Shown: piece after piece, positions 53,849 to 64,000 of the stretch
Layout: every line of letters starts with the position of its first letter
How positions within the stretch are numbered: position 1 is the stretch's first letter
Assembly: GCA_000737985.1 (NCBI GenBank)
Contig: JNVT01000078.1
Location: 1 to 64,000 of the forward strand
DNA: 64,000 bases
From: Gammaproteobacteria bacterium MFB021
GTDB taxonomy: Bacteria > Pseudomonadota > Gammaproteobacteria > Pseudomonadales > Halomonadaceae
Direction: 5' to 3'
Translations under genes and position numbers: made by a program
Notes under the pieces: generated by a model
What the model was told of the DNA's origin: nothing
The model's input: only the letters and a program-made list of their open reading frames with translations
Database searches by the model: none

Positions 53849-54541
53849 TCAACGGCAGAAGGCAACGCCGCGCATCCCCAGATGGAAGTGATTGGCATGC
53901 GCGGCGTTATAGTCGGGGCCGATCACGGTCCCGAAATAGCCGCACGCCCCCGCCTGCACCTCGCGAAGGAACGCCGCCCGCTTGCCCTCGCTGTCCCAAT
54001 CCTCGAGTAGATCGATGCGCTCGCCGCTGGCCAGGGTGAAGCTTGCCACATCCAGCGCCGAGGCCGTGGCGTGCTCGCTGCGCCGCGCGTTCTCACGATG
54101 ATAGATATTGCGACAGGCGAAGGAGCCGAAGTGGCGCACGCCGGTGACGCGGCTACCGAAGGTGCGCTCGGCCAGCGGCTGGAGTTCGTGACGCTCGAAC
54201 ATCGTCCACGCCAGGACCAGCGGGCAGGTGGCGACGAAGCTCGAACTGAAGCGCACCCCAGTACTCTGTAAGCGCACCACATCGGTCAGCGGGCAGCCCT
54301 TCACCGGGGTGTAGTCCGCCAGCGGCGTGAAGCGTACCTCCGGGGCCGTGCGCAGCGCTGCGCGGCACGCCTCGGGGTCGCGTTCGACACGCGCGAGCTT
54401 GAGTCGGGTGACCGGCGTCACCGGATCATCCACCGCCAGCGGCGCGAACGGATTCCACGCCCGTGGCACCTCGATGGCATGCTTGTCGAGCGCCACGCCC
54501 AAGGCGATCAGCGCCAGCCATCCCAGCGTCGTTGCGCGCAT
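53849..54541 (-). CDS. extensin-like family protein
   Basis: The 230-residue protein has a short hydrophobic N-terminus and an extensin-like C-terminal domain: FSSSFVATCPLVLAWTMF, the motif SFACRNIYHRE, SEHATASALDVASFTL with the His/Asp metal-type pattern, and GPDYNAAHANHFHLGMRG. The fold is related to D-Ala-D-Ala carboxypeptidase and VanY-type metallopeptidases, so a cell-wall role is likely. AGGGAGG lies five bases before the ATG. Confidence 0.86.
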   Translation of the reverse strand: MRATTLGWLALIALGVALDKHAIEVPRAWNPFAPLAVDDPVTPVTRLKLARVERDPEACRAALRTAPEVRFTPLADYTPVKGCPLTDVVRLQSTGVRFSSSFVATCPLVLAWTMFERHELQPLAERTFGSRVTGVRHFGSFACRNIYHRENARRSEHATASALDVASFTLASGERIDLLEDWDSEGKRAAFLREVQAGACGYFGTVIGPDYNAAHANHFHLGMRGVAFCR

Positions 54542-54609
54542 GCGCCTCCCTGACCCGTGCCGCTGAATCCATGTTCTAGATTAGGCGGTGTCAGAGATGA
54601 CTGCGTACA

Positions 54610-55413
54610 TCAGCCCTCGACCATCCAGGCATGGTCCGGGTCGTTACGGAATGTCCAGACCCGCCGCGGCCCGGCCATGACATTGAGATAATAGAGGTCG
54701 TAACCGTGGGCGGCCGCGACCGGATGGTAACCACGCGGCACCATCACCACGCAGCCATCCTCCACCGTCAGGGTCTCATCCAGCGAGCGATCATCGTTAT
54801 AGACACGCTGGAAGGCAAAGCCCTGTGCAGGGTTCAGGCGGTGGTAATAGGTCTCTTCGAGCATCGACTCATGGGGTAGATCGTCAGTGTCGTGCTTGTG
54901 CGGCGGGTAGCTCGACCAGTTGCCGGCAGGGGTGTAGACCTCGACCACCAGTAGGCCATCGGCTGGCTCGCTCTCCGGCAGCACGTCGTGGATATGCCGG
55001 GTATTGCTGCCGCGCCCCCGAGTGCTGCGCTGGATCTGCGCCGGGGCGATCAGGCGCGCGGCGTGGTTCCCCTGGCCCGGCGCGCTGCACACCGCGAGTT
55101 CGAGCGGGGTGAGCGCCTCGACCTGGTAATCCGCGCCCGGCGGCAGGTAGACCGCGTAGGGCGGCACCGACTCGAACACATCCATCCGCTCGCCGATCGC
55201 CTCCCAGCGCTCGTCGCCACTGGTCACGTTGGCGCGCCCGGCAAGCAGCACCAGACAGTGTTCACGACTGCCCGTACTGCCCGCGATACGCTGCCCTTCG
55301 GCCAGCTTATGAACGCGAAAACCGACATGCTCCCAGCCGGCGGATGCCGGGGTGACGTCGAGCACCTTGCCCTGCGCATCGGATTGCTGGGGGCGAACTA
55401 GCAGTGAACTCAT
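54610..55413 (-). CDS. iolB: 5-deoxy-glucuronate isomerase IolB
   Basis: IolB converts 5-deoxy-D-glucuronate to 2-deoxy-5-keto-gluconate in inositol catabolism. The 267-residue bicupin includes REHCLVLLAGRANVTSG, IHDVLPESEPADGLLVVEVY near 145 and the metal site WSSYPPHKHDTDDLPHESM with its two His. The GVxMVPRGYHP region (VVMVPRGYHPVAAAHGYDLY) is also present. The start overlaps the iolG stop by four bases (ATGA) and AGGAG precedes it. Confidence 0.95.
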   Translation of the reverse strand: MSSLLVRPQQSDAQGKVLDVTPASAGWEHVGFRVHKLAEGQRIAGSTGSREHCLVLLAGRANVTSGDERWEAIGERMDVFESVPPYAVYLPPGADYQVEALTPLELAVCSAPGQGNHAARLIAPAQIQRSTRGRGSNTRHIHDVLPESEPADGLLVVEVYTPAGNWSSYPPHKHDTDDLPHESMLEETYYHRLNPAQGFAFQRVYNDDRSLDETLTVEDGCVVMVPRGYHPVAAAHGYDLYYLNVMAGPRRVWTFRNDPDHAWMVEG

Positions 55414-56438
55414 GGTGTCTCTCCTGCGCTCGTAGCCTGGGGTTGATCGATCTCGTCGAGGGCCACGCGACGCCCCTCGCGTAACGACAGCAGCGCCGCC
55501 TCGGCCAGACGCAGCGCTTCCAGCCCGTCTTCGGCGCCGGCCAGCGGCTGCCGTCCGTCGCGCCAACTGGTGACGAAATCATCGAGCTCATGGCGATAGG
55601 CCAGGGCGTAGCGTTCGAGAAAGAAAGCGTGGGGCAGCTCCCCGATCTGGCCGGCCTCTCCGGTGAACCGCAGTCGGGTCTCGGTTTCGTTGCGCGCTTC
55701 GAGCATGCCCAGGCTGCCGAAGGCCTCGATGCGCTGGTCATAGCCGTAGCTGGCTCGGCGCGAGTTGCTGATATGGCATAGCCGGCCGCTGGCGCTGACC
55801 AGGGTGATCATCGCGGTATCGATATCCCCCGCCGCCCCCAGTGCCGGATCGATCAGGCAACCACCTTCGGCGTAGACGTCGCGAATGGGCTCGTCGAGCA
55901 GCCAGCGCGCCATATCGAAGTCATGAATGGTCATGTCGCGAAACAGCCCACCCGAGGCTGCCACGTAGGCGGGCGGTGGTGGCGACGGGTCGCGGCTGAT
56001 CACGCTCAGGGTCTCCAGCGTACCGATACGCCCAGCGAGGATCTGCCGCCTGAGCGCGGCGAACTGCGGGTCGTGACGCCGGTTGAAGCCCAGCGCGCAG
56101 GTCACCGGATGCCGCGCCAATACCGCCAGTGCGGCACGTGTCCGCGGCAGATCCAGGGCGATCGGCTTTTCGCACAGGATCGCCTTGCCGGCACGCGCGG
56201 CGCGCTCGAGATAGTCAGCGTGGGTCGGTGTACTCGACGCGATCAGTACCGCGTCGATCGCCGGATCATCGAACAGCGCCTCGGTTGGCAATACGCTGCA
56301 GCCGTAACGCTCGGCGAGTGCTTGGGCCGCCGGCGCGTGGGCGTCGCTCACCGCCGCCAAGGTGACCTCGGGGTGCGCGGCAATGGCAGTGGCGTGCACC
56401 CTGCCGATCCTTCCCGCGCCGATCAGTGCCAGTCTCAT
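55410..56438 (-). CDS. iolG: inositol 2-dehydrogenase IolG
   Basis: IolG oxidises myo-inositol to 2-keto-inositol with NAD+, the first step. The 342 residues have the N-terminal Rossmann fold (LALIGAGRIGRVHATAI, residues 3-19), the conserved EKPIALDL and the substrate helix GLFRDMTIHDFDMARWL. GAGGAG precedes the ATG. The spacer upstream (130 bp) between this gene and the regulator is filled with a 13-nt tandem repeat. Confidence 0.92.
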   Translation of the reverse strand: MRLALIGAGRIGRVHATAIAAHPEVTLAAVSDAHAPAAQALAERYGCSVLPTEALFDDPAIDAVLIASSTPTHADYLERAARAGKAILCEKPIALDLPRTRAALAVLARHPVTCALGFNRRHDPQFAALRRQILAGRIGTLETLSVISRDPSPPPPAYVAASGGLFRDMTIHDFDMARWLLDEPIRDVYAEGGCLIDPALGAAGDIDTAMITLVSASGRLCHISNSRRASYGYDQRIEAFGSLGMLEARNETETRLRFTGEAGQIGELPHAFFLERYALAYRHELDDFVTSWRDGRQPLAGAEDGLEALRLAEAALLSLREGRRVALDEIDQPQATSAGETP

Positions 56439-56448
56439 GCATCGCTCC

Positions 56449-56539
56449 TCGAATGCGTTCATCGAATGCGTTTCTCGAACGAGTCCTTCGAACGAGCCCC
56501 TCGAATGCTGTCGTCGAACGGGCGACTCGTATCGGGATC
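56449..56539. repeat. 13-nt tandem repeat, 6-7 units
   Basis: Units begin at 56449, 56462, 56475, 56488, 56501, 56514 and (partial) 56527. Each starts TCGAA (TCGTA in the last) and the rest drifts (TGCGTTCA, TGCGTTTC, CGAGTCCT, CGAGCCCC, TGCTGTCG, CGGGCGAC). It occupies most of the gap between the regulator and iolG. Confidence 0.88.
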
Positions 56540-56568
56540 AACTCGACCCGCTCGCCGGGGGACGTGCG

Positions 56569-57447
56569 TCAGCGCTCAGCCGTCGGCCGCCCCGAGTCTG
56601 ACGGCGGAAGCGCCGGATCGGCGGGGTCGCGTTCACGGGCCTGACGCATGCCCAGCGCAATGGCCAGGGTCTGGGCCAGGCACAGCGAGGCGCTCAGACC
56701 GCGAAAGCTCTTGACCTCGGCCTCCTGCACCACCAGCGCCACGTCGGCGACCCGCGCCAACGGGCTGAGGCTGGAATCGGTGATCACCACCAGCGGGATG
56801 CCGCGCTCGCTGGCGTCATCGGCGGCGCGCCGGCTCTCTTCGGCATAGGGTGAAAAGCTCACCACCAGTAGCGCATCCCGCGCCCCGATCGACTTGATCT
56901 GCTCGCCATGCATGCCGCCCAGGCCATCGATCAGCGCCGCGCGCTTGTCGATGTGGTGCAGCGCATAGGTGAGATAGCTGGCCACCACGAAACTGCGCCG
57001 GGCCCCCAGCGCATGCACGATCTCGGCGCCTTCGAGCAGATCCAGCGCGCGCTCCAGATCGGCCGGATCGATACGCCCTGGCAGTGCCTCCAGCACCTGC
57101 CGATTGGCCTCGGCAAACTCCCACAGCAGTTGCGTGCTATCCGGCGTTTCACCGGTGGCCACGCGCACCGCACGGATACGCTCGGCGTAATTGGGCAACT
57201 CGTTGACCAGGCGGGCGCGAAACAGCTCCTGCATCTCCGAGAATCCCGTGAAACCGAAACTGTTGGCGAAGCGAATCAGCGTCGAAGGGGTGACGCCGGC
57301 CTGTTCGGCCAGCTTGGCCACAGTGGCGAAGGCCACCTCGCGAGGGTTATCGAGTAAAAAGCGCGCCGTCTGCTGTAGGCGGCGACTGAGGGAGGCGTAG
57401 ACCTCGGTGATCTGGCGCTCCAGCGCCGCGAAATCCTCGATGGGCAT
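56569..57447 (-). CDS. RpiR/MurR-family regulator of the inositol genes
   Basis: The 292-residue protein has an N-terminal helix-turn-helix (VAFATVAKLAEQAGVTPSTL then IRFANSFGFTGFSEMQELF, residues 35-72) and a C-terminal SIS sugar-phosphate-binding domain (HALGARRSFVVASYLTYALH, VVSFSPYAEESRRAAD). Such regulators bind sugar phosphates. It is a good candidate for IolR, because it heads the iolG-iolB arm and the divergent promoter carries GGAA-N6-TTCC operators. Confidence 0.9.
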   Translation of the reverse strand: MPIEDFAALERQITEVYASLSRRLQQTARFLLDNPREVAFATVAKLAEQAGVTPSTLIRFANSFGFTGFSEMQELFRARLVNELPNYAERIRAVRVATGETPDSTQLLWEFAEANRQVLEALPGRIDPADLERALDLLEGAEIVHALGARRSFVVASYLTYALHHIDKRAALIDGLGGMHGEQIKSIGARDALLVVSFSPYAEESRRAADDASERGIPLVVITDSSLSPLARVADVALVVQEAEVKSFRGLSASLCLAQTLAIALGMRQARERDPADPALPPSDSGRPTAER

Positions 57448-57525
57448 GCAACGGACCTTTACTGAATGGGCAGCCGACGCGGCGATCCACGTGACCGACT
57501 GTCGATGCGACGAGCCTAAGAGAGA

Positions 57526-57541
57526 TGGAATGAAAATTCCA
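57526..57541. promoter_or_regulatory. operator 1 for the RpiR-type regulator
   Basis: TGGAATGAAAATTCCA is a palindrome with the GGAA-N6-TTCC pattern described for the rhizobial inositol regulator IolR. It is nearer the regulator gene. Confidence 0.7.
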
Positions 57542-57584
57542 CACATACCAAAGTATAGAACGATAAGTTTGAAATTTCCAAAAA

Positions 57585-57602
57585 ATGGAATTTATATTCC
57601 AT
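57585..57602. promoter_or_regulatory. operator 2 for the RpiR-type regulator
   Basis: ATGGAATTTATATTCCAT is a perfect palindrome of the same GGAA-N6-TTCC pattern, centred 60 bases from operator 1, with a further half-site-like GAAATTTCC at 57571-57579 between them. Confidence 0.7.
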
Positions 57603-57715
57603 ATCACGGTTCGACCAGAACAGCAGCCGTACCTCTCGACCGCGACTCGACGCCAGCCTCTATCGCGACTCGGCGTCAGACAATGACAACGTGACATACG
57701 CCAAGAGGATTCATC

Positions 57716-58684
57716 ATGCGACGCCGTAACCGCTTCGATTTCCCACCGGCTGGCGGCAAGCGCCTTGCCGCCGCACTCGTCACCGCCCTGGGCCTGCTCG
57801 TCGGCGGGCTGGCACATGCCGAGGGCCACCGCTTCGTCATGGTCACCCATGGCGTACCTTCCGACCCGTTCTGGACCGTGGTCAAGAACGGCGCCGACGC
57901 CGCTGCCCAAACGCTGGGCGATACCCTGGAGTACCGCGCCCCCTCTACCTTCGACATGGCCAAGATGCAGCAACTGGCCGAGGCGGCCATAGCCTCCGAC
58001 CCGGATGGTCTGATCCTCTCGTTCACCGACGAAAGCGCCCTGGGCAAGGTGGTGCAGAACGCCACCGATCGCGGTATTCCGGTGATCACCATCAACTCCG
58101 GCGGTGACGCCGCGGCCAAGTACGGCGCTCTGCTCCACGTCGGCCAGAGCGAGTACGCCGCGGGCAAGGCCGCCGCCGAGCGCATGCGCAAGATGGGGGT
58201 CAAGAAAGGGCTGTGCGTCAATCACGAGCAGGGCAATCAGGGCCTCGATCAGCGCTGCGACGGCTTCATCGACGGCTTCGACGGCAACGCCGAGCAGCTC
58301 GCCACCTCCTACGACCCGACCGAAATCCGTAACGCCATCGTCGCCTATCTCAACCAGCACCGAGATATCCAGGGCGTGCTGACACTGGGCGCGATCACCG
58401 CCGGGCCGCTGATCCAGGCCATGCGCGACGAGGGCGCCACCGGCAAGCTGACCCTGGCCACCTTCGATCTCTCCCCCGCCATTCTGCTCGCACTGCAGCA
58501 GGGCGCGCTGGATTTCGCCATCGACCAGCAGCAGTACCTGCAGGGCTATCTGCCCGTGGTCTTCCTCGACCAGTACGTCGAGCACGGCCTGCTGCCGGCG
58601 GATGACGTGGCGACCGGCCCCGGCTTCGTCACCAAGGAGAACGCCGCCCGGGTGATGGAGTTGAGCCGGCGCGGCATCCGCTGA
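57716..58684 (+). CDS. sugar (probably inositol) ABC transporter substrate-binding protein
   Basis: The 322-residue protein has a signal peptide (hydrophobic stretch LAAALVTALGLLVGGLAHA, cleavage after AHA near 35) and a periplasmic-binding type 1 fold: MVTHGVPSDPFWTVVKNGAD, SDPDGLILSFTDE, GIPVITINSGGD and QQYLQGYLPVV near the C-terminus. This is the ribose/fructose-type family, and its place in the inositol locus makes inositol the likely ligand. AAGAGGA stands just before the ATG. Confidence 0.9.
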   Translation: MRRRNRFDFPPAGGKRLAAALVTALGLLVGGLAHAEGHRFVMVTHGVPSDPFWTVVKNGADAAAQTLGDTLEYRAPSTFDMAKMQQLAEAAIASDPDGLILSFTDESALGKVVQNATDRGIPVITINSGGDAAAKYGALLHVGQSEYAAGKAAAERMRKMGVKKGLCVNHEQGNQGLDQRCDGFIDGFDGNAEQLATSYDPTEIRNAIVAYLNQHRDIQGVLTLGAITAGPLIQAMRDEGATGKLTLATFDLSPAILLALQQGALDFAIDQQQYLQGYLPVVFLDQYVEHGLLPADDVATGPGFVTKENAARVMELSRRGIR

Positions 58685-58729
58685 CGCCAGGCCCCGGCTT
58701 CCGCCCCCGACTCTCAGGAGATCATCGTC

Positions 58730-60654
<1,925 letters not shown>

Positions 60655-60699
60655 ACGGCGCCGGCGCTCGCTGCGCTGGCTCATCCCGGAGATACGCAG

Positions 60700-61830
60700 A
60701 TGACAGCCACCCTCAATGTCGGTCTGATCGGCAGCGGCTACATGGGCAAGGCCCACGCCATTGCCTACCACGCCGCGCCGCGCGTGTTCGCGCTGCCGGC
60801 GCGGCCGGTCTGCGCGCTGCTGGCGGAGGCCGATGCCACGCTCGCGACACACCAGGCCGCGGCGCTGGGTTTCGCACGTGCCACCAATGAGTGGCAGGCG
60901 CTGGTCGCCGATCCGGCCATCGACGTGGTCGATATCTGTGCGCCCAACGCTCTGCACGAGCCCATGGCGCTGGCCGCCATCGCCCACGGCAAGCACGTTT
61001 ACGTGGAGAAGCCGCTGGCGCTGAACGCGGCCAGCGCCGAACGCCTGCACGAGGCCGCCGCGCGCGCCGGGGTGAAGACGCTGGTCGGCTTCAACTACCT
61101 GCGCAATCCGGCCACCCAACTGGCGCGCGAGATCGTCGTCAGTGGCGAGATCGGCGAGCTGGTGCACTTCCGCGGCCGCCACAACGAGGACTATCTGGCC
61201 GACCCCGCCACACCGCATAGCTGGCGCACCCGCCGCGATATGGCGGGCAGTGGCGCACTCGGCGATCTCGGCTCGCACATTCTCAACCTGGCCGAATACC
61301 TCTGCGGCCAGACGATCACCGCCCTCTGCGGCGACCTGCAGACGCTGATCCGTCAGCGGCCCCTGGCGCAGGGCAGCGGCCTGGGCACGGTGGAGAACGA
61401 CGACCAGGCACAGGTGCTCCTGCGCTTCTCCCACGGTTTGATCGGCAACCTGGAGACCTCCCGCATCGCCAGCGGGCGCAAGCTGGGGCTCTCCTACACC
61501 CTGACCGGCAGCCGCGGCGCCATCGTCTTCGATCAGGAACGCATGAATGAACTCCAGCTCTATCGCCAGGCGGGCCCCGCCGGCAGACGCGGCTTCACCA
61601 CCCTGCTGATGGGGCCCGAGCATCCCGACTACGCCGCCTTCAGCCCCGCTCCCGGCCATGGCCTGGGCTACAACGACCAGAAGATCATCGAGGTACGCGA
61701 CCTGGTCGAGGGCCTGAGTGGTCAGCGCGTGCTCTATCCCGACTTCGGCCATGCCTCGCGCATCAATCATCTGATCGACGCCATCGAACGCTCGCACCAG
61801 ACGCGTGGCTGGGTCGATCTCGATGCTTGA
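60700..61830 (+). CDS. Gfo/Idh/MocA-family oxidoreductase (second inositol-type dehydrogenase)
   Basis: The 376-residue protein has the N-terminal Rossmann fold NVGLIGSGYMGKAHAIAY, EKPLALNAASAERLHEAA near 106 and the substrate-side helix SGALGDLGSHILNLAEYL near 186. It differs clearly from IolG at 55410. In inositol clusters such paralogues oxidise scyllo-inositol or related stereoisomers (IolX/IolW-type), but this cannot be decided from sequence. Confidence 0.85.
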   Translation: MTATLNVGLIGSGYMGKAHAIAYHAAPRVFALPARPVCALLAEADATLATHQAAALGFARATNEWQALVADPAIDVVDICAPNALHEPMALAAIAHGKHVYVEKPLALNAASAERLHEAAARAGVKTLVGFNYLRNPATQLAREIVVSGEIGELVHFRGRHNEDYLADPATPHSWRTRRDMAGSGALGDLGSHILNLAEYLCGQTITALCGDLQTLIRQRPLAQGSGLGTVENDDQAQVLLRFSHGLIGNLETSRIASGRKLGLSYTLTGSRGAIVFDQERMNELQLYRQAGPAGRRGFTTLLMGPEHPDYAAFSPAPGHGLGYNDQKIIEVRDLVEGLSGQRVLYPDFGHASRINHLIDAIERSHQTRGWVDLDA

Positions 61831-61889
61831 TCGCCCGGCCCCCTCGCCACCTCGATGCCAACCGACGAACCACGACGTGGAGACACGCC

Positions 61890-63839
61890 ATGCCTGATGC
61901 CTTCAACCCTGAACGCCCGCTCGATCTCATCTGCCTCGGCCGGGTCGCGGTGGATCTCTACTCGGAACAGCTCGGCAGCCGACTCGAGGACGTGTCGCGC
62001 TTCGCCCGCTATCTCGGTGGCAGCTCCGGCAACGTCGCCTACGGCAGCGCCCGCCTCGGCCTGCGCTCGGCGATGCTGTCACGCGTCGGCGACGAGCAGA
62101 TGGGGCGGTTCGTGCGCGAAGAGCTGAGCCGGGCCGGGGTCGACGTCAGCGCCCTGCAGACCGACCCCGAGCGCCATACCGGCCTGGTGCTGCTGGCGCT
62201 CAAAGATCGCGACAGCTTTCCGTTGCTGTTCTACCGCCGTGACTGCGCCGACATGGCCATCGATGCCAACGCCATCGATCCCGCCTACATCGCCAGCGCC
62301 CGAGCGCTGGCGATCACCGGTACCCATCTCTCTACCGCCGCCACGCAGCGCGCCTGCCGCAAGGCGCTGGATGCGGCTGCCGAGCATGGCGTCAAGCGGG
62401 TGCTCGACATCGACTACCGTCCGGTGCTGTGGGGACTCACCCAACCCGGTGACGGCGAGACCCGCTTTATCGCTGACGAGAGCGTGACACAGGATCTCCA
62501 GGTCTGGCTTGGCGACTTCGACCTGATCGTCGGTACCGAGGAGGAGTTCCATATCGCCGGGGGGAGCACCGACACCCTCACCGCTCTGCGCACGGTACGC
62601 GGGGTGAGTGACGCCACCCTGGTATGCAAGCTCGGCGCCCTTGGCTGCGTGATTTTCGAGGGTGAGATTCCCGCGTGCATCGAGGACGGCATCCTCGTCG
62701 AAGGCGTCAAGGTCGAGGTGCTCAATGTGCTTGGCGCCGGCGACGCCTTCATGAGTGGGCTGCTGCGCGGCTGGCTATGGGGCGAGGACTGGCAGACCAG
62801 CGCCACCTACGCCAATGCCTGCGGCGCCCTGGTGGTCTCGCGCCACGGCTGTGCCCCGGCGATGCCGACGGCGGAGGAGTTGTTCGATTACCTGGAGCGG
62901 CGCGAAACCGTCAAGCGCCCCGATCTCGATCCTCGGCTCAACCATCTGCATCGCGTCACCACGCGCACGCCGCGCGCCTGGCCACAGGTGTGCGGGCTGG
63001 CCTTCGATCATCGCCGCCAGCTCAGCGAAATGACGCGCGAGACCCAGGCCGACCCCACCCGTCTGCCGCAGCTCAAGCGCCTGCTGGTGGCCGCCGCCGC
63101 CAGCGGTGCCGAGCGCGCCGGACTCGACACACCGGCGATTCTGGTCGACGACGTGCTGGGCCAGGATGCGCTCAACGACGCGAGTGGCCGGCAGTGGTGG
63201 ATCGGGCGCCCGGTGGAGCTACCCGGGTCGCGCCCGCTGCGCTTCCAGCACGGCGACGACTTGGGCCGCTGCCTGCGCCACTGGCCCCGCGAACATATCA
63301 TCAAGTGTCTGGTGTTCTACCACCCAGACGACCCCCTCGCGCTGCGTCTCGATCAGGAGGCGCGGCTGCAGCAGCTCTATCAGGCGGCCTGTGATGTCGA
63401 CCTCGAGCTGCTGATCGAGATCATCCCGCCCGACGTGCTTGCCGCCGACGACGCCACCCTGGCGCGCAGCCTGACGCGGCTCTATCACCTGGGCATTCGG
63501 CCCGACTGGTGGAAACTGCCGCCGATGTCGGAGGCCGCCTGGCAAGCCGTGGGCGCGGTCATCGAGACCCAGGACCCGCACTGCCGGGGCGTGGTGCTGC
63601 TCGGCCTCGATGCCCCCATGGAGACCATGAAGGCCGGCTTCGCGGTGGCGGCCAGCCACCGCTGGTGCAAGGGCTTCACCGTGGGGCGCACGCTGTTCGC
63701 CCGCGCCAGCCGGGCCTGGCTCGCCGGGCATATCGATGATGCCGAGCTAATCGCCCAGGTGGCGACCAACTATGCCGAGCTGATCCAGGCGTGGCGCACG
63801 CTACGCCCCCCACTCACACCCGCGGAGGCCATCCCATGA
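61890..63839 (+). CDS. iolC: bifunctional 5-dehydro-2-deoxygluconokinase / DUF2090 protein
   Basis: The 649-residue protein joins an N-terminal PfkB-type kinase (GGSSGNVAYGSARLGL near 47, anion hole NVLGAGDAFMSGLLRG near 277) with a C-terminal DUF2090 domain (about 330-640) that has a class II aldolase-like barrel pattern (CGLAFDHRRQL, IKCLVFYHPDD, DWWKLPPMS, CKGFTVGRTLF). IolC phosphorylates 2-deoxy-5-keto-gluconate. The fused tail probably supplies the next, aldolase step in many proteobacteria. The ATG at 61890 has GTGGAGA before it. Its end overlaps iolD. Confidence 0.92.
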   Translation: MPDAFNPERPLDLICLGRVAVDLYSEQLGSRLEDVSRFARYLGGSSGNVAYGSARLGLRSAMLSRVGDEQMGRFVREELSRAGVDVSALQTDPERHTGLVLLALKDRDSFPLLFYRRDCADMAIDANAIDPAYIASARALAITGTHLSTAATQRACRKALDAAAEHGVKRVLDIDYRPVLWGLTQPGDGETRFIADESVTQDLQVWLGDFDLIVGTEEEFHIAGGSTDTLTALRTVRGVSDATLVCKLGALGCVIFEGEIPACIEDGILVEGVKVEVLNVLGAGDAFMSGLLRGWLWGEDWQTSATYANACGALVVSRHGCAPAMPTAEELFDYLERRETVKRPDLDPRLNHLHRVTTRTPRAWPQVCGLAFDHRRQLSEMTRETQADPTRLPQLKRLLVAAAASGAERAGLDTPAILVDDVLGQDALNDASGRQWWIGRPVELPGSRPLRFQHGDDLGRCLRHWPREHIIKCLVFYHPDDPLALRLDQEARLQQLYQAACDVDLELLIEIIPPDVLAADDATLARSLTRLYHLGIRPDWWKLPPMSEAAWQAVGAVIETQDPHCRGVVLLGLDAPMETMKAGFAVAASHRWCKGFTVGRTLFARASRAWLAGHIDDAELIAQVATNYAELIQAWRTLRPPLTPAEAIP

Positions 63840-64000
63840 GCGATAGCGTGAGATTGACCATGGCCCAGGCCGTGGTTCGCTACTTGAGCGTCCAGCAGGT
63901 CGATGTCGATGGCGAGAGGCTACCCCTGTTCGCCGGCTGCTGGGCGATCTTCGGCCACGGTAACGTGGCGGGGCTGGGCGAGGCGCTCTATCACGCCCGC
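63836..64000 (+). CDS. iolD: 3D-(3,5/4)-trihydroxycyclohexane-1,2-dione hydrolase IolD, 3'-truncated by window edge
   Basis: Only the first 55 codons are visible. VRLTMAQAVVRYLSVQQVDV, then FAGCWAIFGHGNVAGLGEAL, is the start of IolD, a thiamine-diphosphate enzyme that opens the inositol ring. Glu of the cofactor site lies further on and is outside the window. The start overlaps the iolC stop by four bases. Confidence 0.92.
   Translation, partial: MSDSVRLTMAQAVVRYLSVQQVDVDGERLPLFAGCWAIFGHGNVAGLGEALYHAR

Noticed and set aside
57608-57680. Direct repeat of CGCGACTCGACGCCAG / CGCGACTCGGCGTCAG upstream of the ABC genes
   Set aside because: There are only two imperfect copies, so chance cannot be excluded, and the GGAA-N6-TTCC palindromes explain regulation better.

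Overview
The window is 64 kb of GC-rich DNA (roughly 65% G+C by eye) from a gammaproteobacterial chromosome, most likely a moderately halophilic member of the Halomonadaceae (Halomonas, Salinicola or a relative). The signs are a Trk K+ uptake pair, a BCCT-type compatible-solute transporter, gammaproteobacterial gene neighbourhoods (rsmB near trkA, truC/tcdA, purE/purK, bfr/bfd, divergent lptFG and pepA with holC/valS downstream) and Pseudomonas-type REP palindromes. The genus is an inference from gene content. I saw no phage, no complete insertion sequence and no CRISPR array.

Layout. 1-8 kb: the 3' part of rsmB, pncA, a dodecin, trkA, trkH, sstT and a TraB-family membrane protein. 8-18 kb: a REP-rich spacer, an Hsp20 gene behind two sigma-32-like promoters, a divergent BCCT transporter, a CHAD protein, several small proteins (including an orphan STN-domain lipoprotein), type B ribosomal protein L31, a GFA protein, a DUF748 protein, an ASCH protein, a LysE-type exporter and tRNA-Arg(TCG). 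18-27 kb: a DTW-domain tRNA modifier, a GST, a BASS transporter, a sirtuin, the overlapping truC-tcdA-DUF1653 run, purEK, bfr and bfd. 27-38 kb: lptFG diverge from pepA, followed by yciI-like, ilvE, VOC, SDR, holC and valS. 38-54 kb: a PAP2 phosphatase behind a perfect palindrome, a diguanylate cyclase, DoxX, a UDG-family protein, TspO, glyoxalase I, a DUF457 membrane protein, azoreductase, a two-domain lipoprotein, metR beside a decayed metE fragment, an RstBA-like two-component system, envelope proteins and agmatine deiminase. 54-64 kb: a myo-inositol catabolic locus. One arm is an RpiR-type regulator with iolG and iolB. The divergent arm is a sugar ABC transporter, a second Gfo/Idh dehydrogenase, a fused iolC and the start of iolD.

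How the genes work together. The inositol locus looks like one regulon: two GGAA-N6-TTCC palindromes sit in the divergent promoter, imported inositol would be oxidised by IolG, and IolD, IolB and IolC process the products. bfr and bfd form an iron storage and release pair. lptF and lptG are translationally coupled for LPS export. trkA and trkH encode K+ uptake.

The least expected features are non-coding. At least six intergenic spacers carry short imperfect tandem repeats with a different sequence and period each time (20, 16, 16, 10, 15 and 13 nt). There are also REP-like palindromes, two miniature inverted-repeat-like elements, a pseudogenised metE start beside an intact metR with a perfect MetR box, and a BCCT transporter that has lost part of its aromatic substrate box.
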